A stretch of 64,000 nucleotides of DNA from NCBI RefSeq assembly GCF_000003815.2, contig NC_049979.1, positions 3,156,968 through 3,220,967 on the forward strand, in the 5' to 3' direction. Positions 18,478 to 29,608 of this stretch are shown piece by piece. The stretch comes from Branchiostoma floridae. Lineage: Eukaryota; Chordata; Leptocardii; Amphioxiformes; Branchiostomatidae. The first letter of the stretch is position 1. Every line of letters starts with the position of its first letter. Position numbers and translations under genes: made by a program. Under the pieces are notes generated by a model. The model ran no database searches. It was given only the letters and a program-made list of their open reading frames with translations, and was not told the DNA's origin.

Positions 18478-21345
18478 ATTATTAATATAAGAATTTTATT
18501 TGCAAGTTCGTGCCCGAGGGCTAATTGCAAGTACATGGTATATACATAGTGACAATGGACAGTCATAAACAATGTTCTAATCTAATACTAGTGTTGGCTA
18601 TTTCTAAGCAGGTTGGGTTTGACTTCTTTTTTGGAAGCAGAGGGAGACGAAAAGCCCCACATTTTCTAAAATTTGTGGGTTCTGCGATTTCAAGAGAAAA
18701 GTGGCCTTCTGTTTGTCTGGCAATGTGGGGAAGTTGGGATAAGTCTTTGTGACTTCTCTAAACAGGGTGATTCTTTCGGTTTCGTTGAATGAACATTTGG
18801 AAATGAAGTGTGTCTCGTCTCCCACTGCTTTAGATGTACAATATTTACAAATCCTTTCACACACTGGTAATCTCTTGTATCTCCCTCTTTCCACTTCTAG
18901 AGGATGAGCGCTAATTCTGAGTTTGCTTATTGCGGAGCGCAGCTCGAAATCAACTAGTTCTAAGTACTTCTCTCTAGCGTATACAGATTTACAAGTTTTG
19001 TAGAATCTCAGCTTACCGGTATCTATACTTATATTATGTAGAGACGTCTGGATATACATATTGGTAATTCTGTTCCTTATCATATTACATACATATACAG
19101 GGTCATAGAGTGAGTTGTCAGAGTACCAGAGATAAGAATATCCACTATAATCAAGTATTTCTTTAACACGCTGCAACAATGATCTTCTCCGGCCGTTTAC
19201 GACGGAGTTATGCTGTTCCAAGAGTGCATTTACTTGTAATGGATGCTTAGTATAATCCATTTGTGTTAAACACAACCAATATTTTACAAGTCGAACGGAA
19301 ATATCTATGTCTTGTGGAAATCTACCTAATTCGGACCTACATGCTAAATTACTACTATTTCTAGAGACTCCAAGAATGTTCTTGCAGAATTGGTTGTGTG
19401 TAATTTCGATCGGAGATGTATCATTTAATTTCTCGGTACCCCAAATTTCACAGCCATATAACAGAATGGGTTTAACACAGGAATCGAATATTCTTAGTAG
19501 GCTATCGGGTGAGACTGATGAACGAGTTAGACATTTGAAGCTGTGCATGGCTTTGCGCGCTTTGTTTGACAATTGTTTTTTGGCTAATGAAAAGGTACCT
19601 GATGATGTTATGGTGATACCTAGGTAGCAATATGAAGATACGATGTCTACTCTCTCTTGTCCGAATAAAAAGTTTTGTTTTGAAAATAATCGGCCAGATT
19701 TGTTGAATATGATAATTTTTGTTTTCTTTAGATTCACTTCAAGCTTCCATTTAGTGCAGAATATGTTTAGTTTATCTAAAGAGCTTTGCAGTCCTTTTTC
19801 GGTCTCAGAGAATAAAACTACGTCGTCTGCATATAGTAAACTTGACACTAATAAATTATTGAGTGCGGGTGGAGAACATTCGGTATTATCTAACTCGTGA
19901 ACAAGGTCGTTTATAAAAAGATTAAAAAGGGTAGGGCTTAGGTTGCACCCCTGTCTGACACCCTTATTGGTAACAAATGGAGGTGTTAGGCCGGATGACG
20001 TTTTGACGCATGTGCTGGGTTTTTCATACATGCATTTGATAAGACTGTAAAAGTTCCCTCCTATTCCCGAGTTGAGTAATTTGAAGCGGAGCCCTTCTCG
20101 CCAAACCGAGTCGAACGCCTTTCTAAAATCTATAAAACACGAATATAGTCGTTTGTTTTCGGATGTATATTTACTAATAAGGGTATCCATGACAAATAGG
20201 TTGTCTCTTAAGCTTGTTCCAAAATGTTTCCTAAAACCGGCTTGGTTGGGTGAGATTAGTTTGTATTCGTCTAAGAACTCTGTAAGGCGTGTGTTTAAAA
20301 TAGAAGTGAATAGTTTTGCTAGACAACTCGTCACTGAGATCCCCCTGTAATTATTAGGGTCGTCTTTTGTACCGCCTTTATGTAAAGCCACAATGTGGCT
20401 GGTGCACCATTCGTGGGGAAAGTACCCTGCAGACAGGAACAGGTTAAAAAGTTTGACTAGTGGTTCTAATATAATGTTTGATGAGCACTTCAACATTTCA
20501 TTTCGAATGAGATCACTTCCCGAAGCTTTGCCGTTTTTAAGATTAGAGAGTGCCTGTTTAACTTCAGCTTTGCTTATTGGGAAGTCCAGGGGATTATTTT
20601 CAAGATTTTTCTCTAGCTTGTATAATTCATTTTCTATGTGTGTTTCAAAGCTGCTGCGTGGTTTCGAGGTGTTTGGGTCTATGCCATAAAGCTTTTTGAA
20701 GTGCGAGTGTAGGCTTTCAGTTGGAATCGTTTCGTGATCGTCAGTTTTATCATTAGATTTGTACTCTTTAAGAAGTGACCAAAAGCCCGAAGGGTTGTTA
20801 TCGGATAATGAATTTAGTTGCTTAAATATCTTTTCTTTGTGCTCTTTCTTGATTTTCCGTATAGGTCTGGTGTATTGTTTTTTCTTAACGAAATAGGATC
20901 CTCGAATATGAGGGTCGCGTGGATTTCTAGAAAGAAGCTTAGCAAGGTTTTGTAGTTCACGTCTAGCAGAAGCGCATGTTTGATTAAACCATTTCTTCTT
21001 GTTTGATTGTTTCGAACTGGGTTGTCTTTTCGTCTTTTTTGTGCTATGTAAGGAAAGAGACTTTTTTCCGGCTTCTTGTAATGGTGTAACGAGGTCTTGT
21101 AGGGCAATCTCTAAGGATTCGGGTTTTAGCTCGTAATTTTTGGGGATGAATCTGTCAATGTTTGAGGAAAAAGATACTGAGTTATTATTTCGGTGAACTT
21201 TTCACTAGAATCTGAATTCCATGTAAATCTTCTATAAGGCATTGTCGACAGTTTGTTTACCTTTTGTTGGGACTGAAGTGGTTTTGGGTTGCCTTCTAAC
21301 AGTAGAGTGAGTTTGCAATGGTCGGAGAGTGGCGACAATTACCTC
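18478..21345 (-). mobile_element. Non-LTR retrotransposon (LINE A), 5'-truncated, RT nearly intact
   Basis: Minus-strand reading. The reverse-transcriptase frame runs from about 21180 to 18604 and includes a 630-residue part starting at 20496. It shows FIDFRKAFDSVW, GVRQGCNLSPTLF and the catalytic YADD, then LYGCEIWG and a C-terminal Cys/His cluster (CKYC...H...C). Upstream, 21126-21338 encodes the end of an APE-type endonuclease (LSDHCKL), one frameshift away from the RT frame near 21185. The 5' end is truncated near 21345 and the 3' UTR and tail end near 18478. With a single frameshift, it looks young. The clade is uncertain (CR1/L2-like or related). Confidence 0.9.
18604..20496 (-). CDS. 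Reverse transcriptase ORF of LINE A
   Basis: This is the main open part of the element's ORF2 and copies element RNA by target-primed reverse transcription. The frame is also open upstream of the ATG at 20496 (ISKAEVKQALSNLKNGKASG, the usual RT N-terminal block), so the true start lies further 5'. RT motifs in order are KGVRQGCNLSPTLFNLFIND, then YADDVVLF, then the thumb region with LKKTKIIIFN. The C-terminal domain has an ICKYC...ETHFISKC zinc-binding pattern. There is no stop over 630 residues. Confidence 0.9.
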   Translation of the reverse strand: MLKCSSNIILEPLVKLFNLFLSAGYFPHEWCTSHIVALHKGGTKDDPNNYRGISVTSCLAKLFTSILNTRLTEFLDEYKLISPNQAGFRKHFGTSLRDNLFVMDTLISKYTSENKRLYSCFIDFRKAFDSVWREGLRFKLLNSGIGGNFYSLIKCMYEKPSTCVKTSSGLTPPFVTNKGVRQGCNLSPTLFNLFINDLVHELDNTECSPPALNNLLVSSLLYADDVVLFSETEKGLQSSLDKLNIFCTKWKLEVNLKKTKIIIFNKSGRLFSKQNFLFGQERVDIVSSYCYLGITITSSGTFSLAKKQLSNKARKAMHSFKCLTRSSVSPDSLLRIFDSCVKPILLYGCEIWGTEKLNDTSPIEITHNQFCKNILGVSRNSSNLACRSELGRFPQDIDISVRLVKYWLCLTQMDYTKHPLQVNALLEQHNSVVNGRRRSLLQRVKEILDYSGYSYLWYSDNSLYDPVYVCNMIRNRITNMYIQTSLHNISIDTGKLRFYKTCKSVYAREKYLELVDFELRSAISKLRISAHPLEVERGRYKRLPVCERICKYCTSKAVGDETHFISKCSFNETERITLFREVTKTYPNFPTLPDKQKATFLLKSQNPQILENVGLFVSLCFQKRSQTQPA

Positions 21346-21558
21346 GGACGTGTTTTCAGTTTAACACTAAACACCATTACAACATGGCTACTCAGACTCC
21401 GTTGCAGTCTTCGAACGGGGCTGGTTTTTAATTGGGGGAAGGGGTGGGGGGTGTTGGTTCGCGATCTTCAACGTTGGCTAGGTTCTCTTGTGCCGGGAAA
21501 GGGAGTTCGCCAGGGACGGGGCAAATCTCCAACGCCCCCCCCCCCCCCCGGAATCTAC

Positions 21559-21870
21559 ATGGCTACACCGTCTTGGGAACAGCAGTTTACCTGCAAGTAG
21601 TTTAACCCGGAGCTCACTAGACATGTCAGGGTTTCCAAAGGAGATACCTGTGTGCATGCAGTTATACTACCCTCCATAGGGTTAGATGGATGGACAGAGG
21701 CTCTGGAAATGATACAGAAAGGCATTACTTCCCCGATGACATTATATAGCATTTCCGGGTACCAGTCTGGCAGTGAGGAATAATAAAGTTGCATTCTTTG
21801 TGGGGTTCTTCTCAAATGCCTGCATGAACACAGCCCATAAACTTTATACAGTAGTACATCCAAGTTGTTG
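21559..21870 (+). pseudogene. Decayed copy of the unrecognised exon at 30583-31042
   Basis: ATGGCTACACCGTCTTGGGAACAG opens like the minus-strand exon that starts at 31042 (MATPSWEQQFTC). It then hits a stop after 13 codons and carries indels. Recognisable later matches are TGTCAGGGTTTCC, GAAATGATACAG and AAGTTGCATTCTTTG. It runs into the gap at 21890. Confidence 0.75.
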
Positions 21871-21889
21871 GATCAGTTAATTAGGCAGA

Positions 21890-21989
21890 NNNNNNNNNNN
21901 NNNNNNNNNNNNNNNNNNNNNNNNNNNNNNNNNNNNNNNNNNNNNNNNNNNNNNNNNNNNNNNNNNNNNNNNNNNNNNNNNNNNNNNNN
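21890..21989. other. Assembly gap (N)
   Basis: Exactly 100 N, a placeholder of unknown true size, directly after the decayed exon copy. Confidence 0.99.
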
Positions 21990-22876
21990 CGGATTTTGCA
22001 AGTGCACTATAGGGAACCTGTGAGAAAAAGAGTTGAAACCAACATGGCAAGCGGTGAGCAACATAGTATAAATATTTTAAATGCATCACTTTAAATGGAG
22101 TATAACTGATAATCGATTATCAATCCAATGGCGAGTTCATGAAGGAATCAACACTGGCATGTCAGGTGAGTAGGACGGAAATAAACACTCGGTAGGATAA
22201 GGATAGTTCCTATGCGGTAGCATGCTACTTTAATTTTGGTCATGTACGAACTATTCCCTGTGCTCATCAGACTTCGATAATCACTGTTTATGTACAGATG
22301 TTCCAAAACAAAAAGTATGAAAGGTACTTCGAAAGGTTGAAATCGGTCCATAACTAGGAGTCATCAATTATCTAACAATTTCCAAACGGAGTCATCTTGA
22401 TTATCAAAACCTGGTAGATTCGTATATCATGTTCTTGAGTCGTGTAATATTGTGTTATATCCATTTCATACCTTCATTGCTAATTTCGGAATCTGAATGA
22501 TCATTCTTACCTGAAAAGATGAGCTTGCTTGGCGGCTTCGAACCCCACCGAGAGCTGTAGCTGTGCGTTCTTCTCCTGAAGTTTAAAGAATGGTTTAGGA
22601 AATGGTTTGAAAAAATGCTACATAATCAATAATAATACACAAATAAAACAGAAAGTTGTAAAATGTTTGCAGCATAAAAGAGTAGCTTGTAGTAATGTGT
22701 TGCCATTTATCATAAAATATTTCGATATGTTTTAAAAGTATTTTAATACTTACAGTTCTTAAAAGAACTGGTAGAGGAAGACATTGATGAATCACATACG
22801 GCAAATATAATCAGTCATTACCCCCCCTGGACATCAGCCACCTGCCCGCGTTTCTGCCTGCATCACAACCAACACA

Positions 22877-22884
22877 GGTGGAAG
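22877..22884. repeat. Left 8-bp target-site duplication (GGTGGAAG)
   Basis: It is identical to 24723-24730. Together they flank the foldback element and restore the LINE B frame when one copy is removed. Confidence 0.85.
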
Positions 22885-24722
22885 GGGTCTACCGAAAGTG
22901 CGAAAAGGAACGAAAAGGAACGAAAAGGAACGAAAAGGAACGAAAAGGAACGAAAAGGAAAGAAAAGTAACGAAAAGGAACGAAAAGAAACGAAAAGGAA
23001 AGTACCGAAAGTGCGAAAAGGAACGAAAAGGAACGAAAAGGAACGAAAAGGAACGAAAAGGAACGAAAAGGAACGAAAAGGAACGAAAAGGAACGAAAAG
23101 GAACAAACGTTCCTTTTCGTTCCTTTTCGCACTTTCGGTACTTTCCTTCTCGTTCCTTTTCGTTCCTTTTCGCACTTTCGGTCCTTTCGCACTTTCGCTA
23201 CCGAAAGTGCGAAAAGGAACGAAAAGGAAGGAAGTATGAAGCAAACTAAAATAAAATCAATGAGAATATAAGGAACCGGTACTGCGGGCGTTAGAAGCCT
23301 ATGAAACATGTTTTAAAACGTGTTTTATTTTAGAATTTGGCAATATGATTTTTTTATGGCGCTGTTTTAGGCGGTTGTGTTTGTGTGGCTAAATTATTCT
23401 CTGAAGATCAGCGAAATACAAGGAAACAGAACTGAGATAAGAAAGTAAGGACTAAAATTCAGTTACTGGCGGGTGATTATATTATGATAAATATCGATTA
23501 ACGTACATTTTCAGAATGAGGCAAGATTGTAGCGTTGCTGTTGTATTTGGATGGCTTCTGTTCTCCCAAGATGGGAGCACCGCATGCAATTCTTGCGATT
23601 GTTTACGTCTAATAGAAATCCGGCCTGGAATGATATGCTAATAAACTGCTGCCCCACTAGCATTACAGCTCCCTTCAACAGGGCCCACAACATGTTTTTC
23701 TGGAGACTGGAGACATATCTTCTTGCTCGTTTACGACAAAAGAAAAGGTGTGAAAGGATAGGCATGTATACACTATAGTGATTGTACCAAGGAGCTTTCA
23801 TCACGTTGTACCATGAGTATTCATAATTTTGGCGGGAAGAAAGGACAACGTGAAGAATTTGTGCAAAGGATATTGGGAAACTACGGAGAGATTTGGCCGT
23901 TGACTCACGTCTCCCGTGCGGGTTCGACAGAAAAAGTCTTTGGAACCAGACCTCGAATTGAAATCAACGCGGTGTCCCGATTGCCCGGGGCCACATATAA
24001 TTTAGGCCGGGACCACTAGAAAACGACTTTGTGACATTTTTGAGACCGTAGAAAAATAATCTACACCAGAATGTCAACCCGTTTTTCAGGCGCGCTACTC
24101 AGCGGCTTTTACCCCCCTCCCCCCGAATTTGATCTGTGACAGCCCGCGTGGGAACCCGAGACGCACTGATTCGTGACTCCGCCCATCGCCTTTGATTTGT
24201 ATTTAGCTATTTCCACGCGTGCACTTTCCCGCTGGTTCGCCGTTTAACCATTGGAGCTCTAGGAATTTCGTGGAACAAGTCGCAAAATGCAAAAATAAAG
24301 TCCGTTGCAAATGCATTTGCCGATCACCAGTGCGTTACCTTATATTCCCATCGATTTTATTTCACTTTGCTNNNNNNNNNNNNNNNNNNNNNNNNNNNNN
24401 NNNNNNNNNNNNNNNNNNNNNNNNNNNNNNNNNNNNNNNNNNNNNNNNNNNNNNNNNNNNNNNNNNNNNNNCTTTTCGCACTTTCGGTACTTTCCTTTTC
24501 GTTCCTTTTCGTTCCTATCCAATCTTTTCGTTCCTTTTCGCACTTTCGGTACTTTCCTTTTCGTTCCTTTTCGTTCCTTTTCGCACTTTCGGTACTTTCC
24601 TTTTCGTTCCTTTTCGTTCCTTTTCGTTCCTTTTCGTTCCTTTTCGTTCCTTTTCGCTCCTTTTCGTTCCTTTTCGTTCCTTTTCGCTCCTTTTCGTTCC
24701 TTTTCGCACTTTCGGTACACCG
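22885..24722. mobile_element. Foldback element 1, arms made of a CGAAAAGGAA minisatellite
   Basis: The ends GGGTCTACCGAAAGTGCG and CGCACTTTCGGTACACCG are inverted. The left arm (to about 23236) and right arm (24472-24718) are arrays of the decamer CGAAAAGGAA with interspersed GTACCGAAAGTG. The left arm contains an internally flipped block at 23106-23200. Inside the arrays the inverted repeat continues (AATAAAATCAATGAGAATAT at about 23249 against its mirror at about 24341). The centre has no coding potential that I can support. A 100-N gap (24372-24471) lies in the right arm. The flanking 8-bp duplication suggests a hAT/P-like integration, but the superfamily is not established. Confidence 0.85.
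24372..24471. other. Assembly gap (N) inside foldback element 1
   Basis: 100 N at the inner border of the right minisatellite arm, where an assembler would be expected to fail. Confidence 0.99.
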
Positions 24723-24943
24723 GGTGGAAGTATGGGAGATGTACGACAGGTTGCAGAAGGTACGTGTGCGGAAGGCGGCCGGCCCGGACAACATCACGGG
24801 GCGGTTGATAAGGGAATTTGCATATGAACTCAGCCAGCCACTGACGCGCATCCTAGCTGAATACATCCCTGCACGAAGGCCGTGTTCCCAGGGAATGGCG
24901 GGAAGCAACCGTCATTCCCATCCCCAAAACAAAACCCCCGACT

Positions 24944-26164
24944 GTGGAAGATCTCCGACCAGTCTCGCTAACCTCTACATTAGCAAAGGTGTGCGAAGGA
25001 TTTGTCGCCAAGTGGACATTGTCAGACATCATCCCCAACATCGATCCTAAACAGTTTGGCGGACTACCTGGGAAATCAACAACACATTGCCTGGTGGATA
25101 TTCTAAACCATATCAGTTCTACCTCGGACCGGAGAGGAACACTTAGCAGCATTGTTCTTACCGACTTCTCCAAGGCATTCGATCGTGTTGAGCACACGAC
25201 CGCGATAACAAGGCTGTTGGAGTTAGGCTGCAGACCGTCACTGATCCCTTGGATATGTAACTTCCTAACTGAGAGGCGACAACGTGTCTTGTACCAGGGT
25301 TCCTATTCAGTATGGGAGGTACTTACCTGCGGTTTGCCACAGGGCACTGTTCTGGCACCAATCATTTTCATAGCCATGATTAACAGCGCCGCCAAAGGTA
25401 CACGATCGGAAAACTGGAAGTTCGTAGACGATCTTTCAAATTCAATGATTGAAAGCAGACTCTTACATGAAACATCACTCCTGCAGCACGACCTCAATGT
25501 CCTAGAACAGTGGACTTCCGACAGTCACATGAAGCTGCACCCCAAAAAATGCATGGTTATGCATGTGTGGTTCACAAAAGTTCCACCTCCCCTTCCAACG
25601 TTATATATTGATGGTCATCCCCTTCAGCAAGTCACTTTTGCCAAGCTGTTAGGGGTGATAGTGCAGTCCGATCTGAAATGGAACGCCCACGTGAACCACA
25701 TCATCAGTCAGAGTAGCAGACGACTCTTCCTACTACGCCACCTTAAAAGATTCAAACTCCCTGTACCTGACCTGGTGACTGTGTATATAACCTATGTGCG
25801 TCCTCTGTGCGAGTATGCCTGCCCTGTGTGGAGTCCTGGGCTTACATCAACACAACCAGCCCAGATAGAGAACATTCAGCGCCGTGCCTGTCGTATAATC
25901 CTCGGTAGATGCTATACAAGGTACTCGGAAGCATGCAATCAACTGGGGCTACCAACTCTCCAGCAAAGACGTGAACAGCTTACTGTGAAATTCTGCTGCA
26001 CCTTGTTGCAATCCAGAACATTCAGACAGTGGCTCCCACCACCCCGAGGCGAAACCAGTGGGCGACTCACCAGATCACACGGCAAACTGACCACTATCAG
26101 TGCCAGAACAGAGCGATATAAGAACAGTACAATTCCGCACATTGTCAGACTACTGAACTCATAG
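24944..26164 (+). CDS. Reverse transcriptase ORF of LINE B (frame after a frameshift)
   Basis: A 406-residue open frame covers RT motifs from LRPVSLTSTLAKVCEGF through PKQFGGLPGKSTTHCL, the FSKAFDRVEH metal-binding motif, LPQGTVLAPIIF, FVDDL, and the C-terminal CPVWSPGLT...IQRRACRIIL block typical of LINE ORF2 ends. The catalytic box is FVDD, found in some non-LTR families, so activity is not excluded. The frame upstream (24723-24885) is shifted by one base, so the copy is inactive. Confidence 0.85.
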   Translation: MEDLRPVSLTSTLAKVCEGFVAKWTLSDIIPNIDPKQFGGLPGKSTTHCLVDILNHISSTSDRRGTLSSIVLTDFSKAFDRVEHTTAITRLLELGCRPSLIPWICNFLTERRQRVLYQGSYSVWEVLTCGLPQGTVLAPIIFIAMINSAAKGTRSENWKFVDDLSNSMIESRLLHETSLLQHDLNVLEQWTSDSHMKLHPKKCMVMHVWFTKVPPPLPTLYIDGHPLQQVTFAKLLGVIVQSDLKWNAHVNHIISQSSRRLFLLRHLKRFKLPVPDLVTVYITYVRPLCEYACPVWSPGLTSTQPAQIENIQRRACRIILGRCYTRYSEACNQLGLPTLQQRREQLTVKFCCTLLQSRTFRQWLPPPRGETSGRLTRSHGKLTTISARTERYKNSTIPHIVRLLNS

Positions 26165-26372
26165 ACTGCGTTATTTTTACCATATCCGTTTTATCGCTCA
26201 ATCAAATATGTAAATTTTAGATATTTTAATACGCTGACAAATATGAATGATTTTAAATGTCCGTCTTAAGTTTGTTATGGTACGTTGATGTATGTACAGG
26301 AGCAATTCAGGGCCTAGTGTTAGCGCCCTGCCATTCTGTACATGTTGAGCACCAAATAAACCATTATTATTA

Positions 26373-27454
26373 TACTAGTAATCAGCTTTTCGTATGTTTT
26401 GCACCGGTTGTGTTTACATTTATTTATATAGTAGTCACTGTCCCTGGAGGGGTAAATATGTATTGCCCGCTGTGACAATTTATTGTAAAACTGTTATGTA
26501 GGATCAATTAAAATACGAGGCATACATATACTACAATACATCCTTAATTGTGACAGCTAAAAACAATTTGTCAGCTGTGCCATCTTTAGCAGTGATGGCA
26601 TTGTACTGAATCTTGTGATGAGAGTAGTTGTTATAGTAAGTGTTTTTTTAGTTTAATTAAGGTTACGTGTGACTCCGCGAGTAACAGGTCTGCAGTTCTG
26701 ACTTCTGTGTGCTATGAAGCCACAGTACATAGTAGCTAAGTCAGCCACCGGAATTCCGGACGTCTTGTGTCTTTGGAGCATAAAAATGCGTTTTAAAGCT
26801 TTAGCTTTTTTGGGGGGTTAATCACAGACCTGTTTGTCTCACGTAAGGTTGGACTGCAACCACATTACGAGCACTTTGGCAACATCCACGGTCATATGGA
26901 AGAAGCTCTTGTTTGGTGCAAATATTTATTTTTAAACTTCGTCCACTTGTCCCCCTGCTTACCTTGTAGGTTCATGCGCACATTTCTGACATTCTTAGTA
27001 CAGTGGAGACATTGAACTCACCCCTCATCCTTTTGCTGCTACCTGGCGTTGTTTCTTGTGACGTTAACCAATGCCTCTTGACAGAAAGTATCGGCGCCGC
27101 AACACTACTATGTCGTTTTTCTTCCAGCATTGTTAACGCGTCAATGGTCTCTTTCTCGCCCTTCTTACTGGGTTCAGCTACAGCTGGGTTCCGAGAAAAA
27201 TCATTTCATCAGCCAAGTCTAAACAGCATCATATGTAAAATTGATAGGTGCAATTCAGTTCTGTGCAATTTAAATGAGAACATCCTAAATGAGGTCTTGT
27301 CACTACATTACTCTTGACTCGATTACATTGAATATGCGTTGGAGTTTTAATTACAAATCTGCTTTAGTCTATGTCACATCCGTTTTGGTTTGGATTTGAA
27401 GGATATTTCAAACCCATTTTGATCAAATGTAGATGTGCTCTTATATCAATATTG
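26373..27454. other. No gene recognised between LINE B and LINE C
   Basis: There are AT-rich stretches and one 104-codon open frame at 27003-27317 without recognisable motifs or a Kozak/splice context. I do not call it. Confidence 0.5.
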
Positions 27455-27542
27455 CTATTTTATGTTTATTTGTTTGATTCAGGCCCATGGCCCATAAAAA
27501 CAGTCACAGAACAGAGGTTAAAAAGACTACGCTTACAACTGA

Positions 27543-29153
27543 TTAACTATTATTTACATAGTGTCGCCAGAATGTGCTAAAGCGAAAGCCGTCCGAGTGG
27601 ACAAGCACTCGGATGATGTCATTGTCAGACGACAGCAATCGCATAGCAAATGCATGGGTGACCTTACGGCGCCTTGCGTCAAACATGTCGGTCCGATTAC
27701 TAACAAACAAGCAACTAGTGCTTGTGTGCCTGCCGACCGAAAATAGGAGTTTAAATGCGCTGTGGTAAGCCACACGCAGTTTCGAGATTGCACTCACGCT
27801 GTAGTTGCTCCAGATTTCAGCACAATGCATTGGGGAGCAATATGCTGAGAACAACTCACTTTTTACCGCCGCTGAGCAGTTACGAAACCGTCCGAGGAGT
27901 GAATTTGCCCGAGAATAAAAACCTCTGACGTGGGCTCGAATTGCTGTGTCATCCGAAAGGTCAGAGGTAATTATGTATCCAAGATAAGTGGCAGAGGAGA
28001 CATACTTTAAGGCGGTACCGTACAGCATCAGCGGCGGCAGTGACATACTCATGCCGAAGCGGCGACACGGGAAGTACATACATAGTGTTTTCGTTTCATT
28101 AAACAACATGTCAATATCCGCTCCAGAGAGCTCACAAATACCAATCAATTTCTGCAACGCTTTAACAGACGGACAGACGAGGCAAATGTCATCCGCGTAC
28201 ATCAAGTGGTTGACTAAGGTGTCCCCAACATAGCAACCGACTCCAGACCTCAGTAGCTCGGTACTCAAATCGGATACATACACATTGAACAAGATGGGTG
28301 ACAATATGCTGCCTTGAGGCAATCCATTCATAGCAGTAAACGTATCCGAAAGGGTGTGGCCCCAACGGACACAGAATGACAACGTGCTATACCACACGAC
28401 CAGGAATCTAACTAGGTACATCGGAACCCCTCGATCCATAAGTTTTTTAAACAATGTCCAGTGGTTTACACGGTCAAACGCTTTGGATGCGTCCAGAAAA
28501 CATGCGAATACAGGAGAGCCCCTTTGTCGATAATACTGAATAATTTCTTTGAGGGCAAATATGCATAGATCGGTTCCATGTTTTTTCTTAAACCCGAACT
28601 GGTTGCTCGGGGAGCATAGGAAATCGTCAAGGTATGTCAATAATACAGATTCGATGACTTTTAACAAGGGGCTGGCAATTGCAATCGGACGATAACTGTC
28701 CTTGTTCGAAGCATTACAGCTGGGCTTCTTCAATATAGGGACGAGTACAACGTTCAGAATGCTAGGTGGCACATAGGCGTGTCTAAGCATAGAGGAAATT
28801 AAAATTGAAAGCAAAACGGGAAGTTGGGGCCCGGCGTTCTTAAGATGCTCAGCTGAAATGCCTTGCACGTCACTAGCCTTCCCATTGGATAAGTCATTGA
28901 TAGCCTCACATACCTCTCCTACTGTTACCGTGGTTACATCGCTAACATCAGATTCCATTGCATGCATAACAGATGGCTTGTGATTAGCGGAATTAACCGA
29001 ATTAAACAAGGAACTGTAGTAGTTTCTCCACATATTGGCAATTTCTGTAGCCCCCGTGTAACCATCAACCGTGCTGGGAAGATTTGGCTTGGAGCGGTTT
29101 TGCGAACGCAGAGCATTCCAAAAACTCTTGCAACCCCCCTGATGAAGATGCAT
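27543..29153 (-). CDS. Reverse transcriptase ORF of LINE C
   Basis: 536 residues open without a stop. Motifs in order are VGEVCEAINDLSNGKASD (RT N-terminal block), SYRPIAIASPLLKVIE, QFGFKKKHGTDLCIFAL, FLDASKAFDRVNHW, NGLPQGSILSPILFNVYVSD and HLMYADDICLVC, then the thumb and a conserved C-terminal region with AYHSAFKLLFSVGRHTS. The frame is open upstream of the ATG (SEAQSRADALA), so the ORF originally started in the endonuclease. Catalytic residues are present. Confidence 0.9.
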   Translation of the reverse strand: MHLHQGGCKSFWNALRSQNRSKPNLPSTVDGYTGATEIANMWRNYYSSLFNSVNSANHKPSVMHAMESDVSDVTTVTVGEVCEAINDLSNGKASDVQGISAEHLKNAGPQLPVLLSILISSMLRHAYVPPSILNVVLVPILKKPSCNASNKDSYRPIAIASPLLKVIESVLLTYLDDFLCSPSNQFGFKKKHGTDLCIFALKEIIQYYRQRGSPVFACFLDASKAFDRVNHWTLFKKLMDRGVPMYLVRFLVVWYSTLSFCVRWGHTLSDTFTAMNGLPQGSILSPILFNVYVSDLSTELLRSGVGCYVGDTLVNHLMYADDICLVCPSVKALQKLIGICELSGADIDMLFNETKTLCMYFPCRRFGMSMSLPPLMLYGTALKYVSSATYLGYIITSDLSDDTAIRAHVRGFYSRANSLLGRFRNCSAAVKSELFSAYCSPMHCAEIWSNYSVSAISKLRVAYHSAFKLLFSVGRHTSTSCLFVSNRTDMFDARRRKVTHAFAMRLLSSDNDIIRVLVHSDGFRFSTFWRHYVNNS

Positions 29154-29608
29154 GGCAAGCGCGTCCGCTCTAGACTGGGCCTCAGAGCGGCGACACTGCC
29201 TCAGTAACTTGTTTTACGCATGATATTCCAGACCGCTCCATGCCTAGGACGGCCCAACTGCCGCCAGAGAAGGAAAGCATCTCGGGCGGCTTGATGGGCC
29301 TCCTTGACAACGGCGTTCCAGCCGGGTACAGAGTAAGGGGAGGATCGTTTCTTATTAGGGAGAGAAGCGGAGGCGGCTGCATGAAGAGTGTTTATTATCT
29401 GGTTGGAAAGGTGAAGGATGGCATTCTTATGAGTATCATTATCACAGTTAGGGTTGTTACAGTAGAGAACGTCATCGGGGATGAAGATATTAGATACGAG
29501 TGTATCAGAGTAGGTTTGGTAGCGAAGCAGATCGGCTGGAGTTGCGCGTTCCCAATTAACATACTTAACATTCATAGGTGGGTTCTCAGCTGTGTTTACA
29601 AATAATGG

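Larger units (their letters stand above)
22800..26372 (+). mobile_element. Non-LTR retrotransposon (LINE B), split by a foldback element
   Basis: Plus-strand RT. The left part before 22885 encodes a linker (ISHLPAFLPASQPTQVE). The right part from 24723 continues VEVWEMYDRLQKV...KAAGPDNITGRLI, then after one frameshift near 24885 runs to a stop at 26162-26164. RT motifs are LTDFSKAFDRVEH, CGLPQGTVLAPIIF and FVDDL in place of YADD. A 3' UTR follows and ends AACCATTATTATTATAC near 26372. The 22885-24722 insertion and its 8-bp duplication interrupt the ORF; across the duplication the frame is continuous. The 5' end near 22800 is approximate. Confidence 0.85.

Noticed and set aside
22863-23309. 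Long open frames of KRNEKERKG / FLFVPFRSFS type on both strands, also at 24219-25050
   Set aside because: They are translations of the CGAAAAGGAA minisatellite; a 10-bp unit with no stop is open in all registers.
27003-27317. 104-codon frame with a hydrophobic N-terminus resembling a signal peptide
   Set aside because: No family resemblance, it sits between two retroelements, and the hydrophobic stretch alone is weak evidence.
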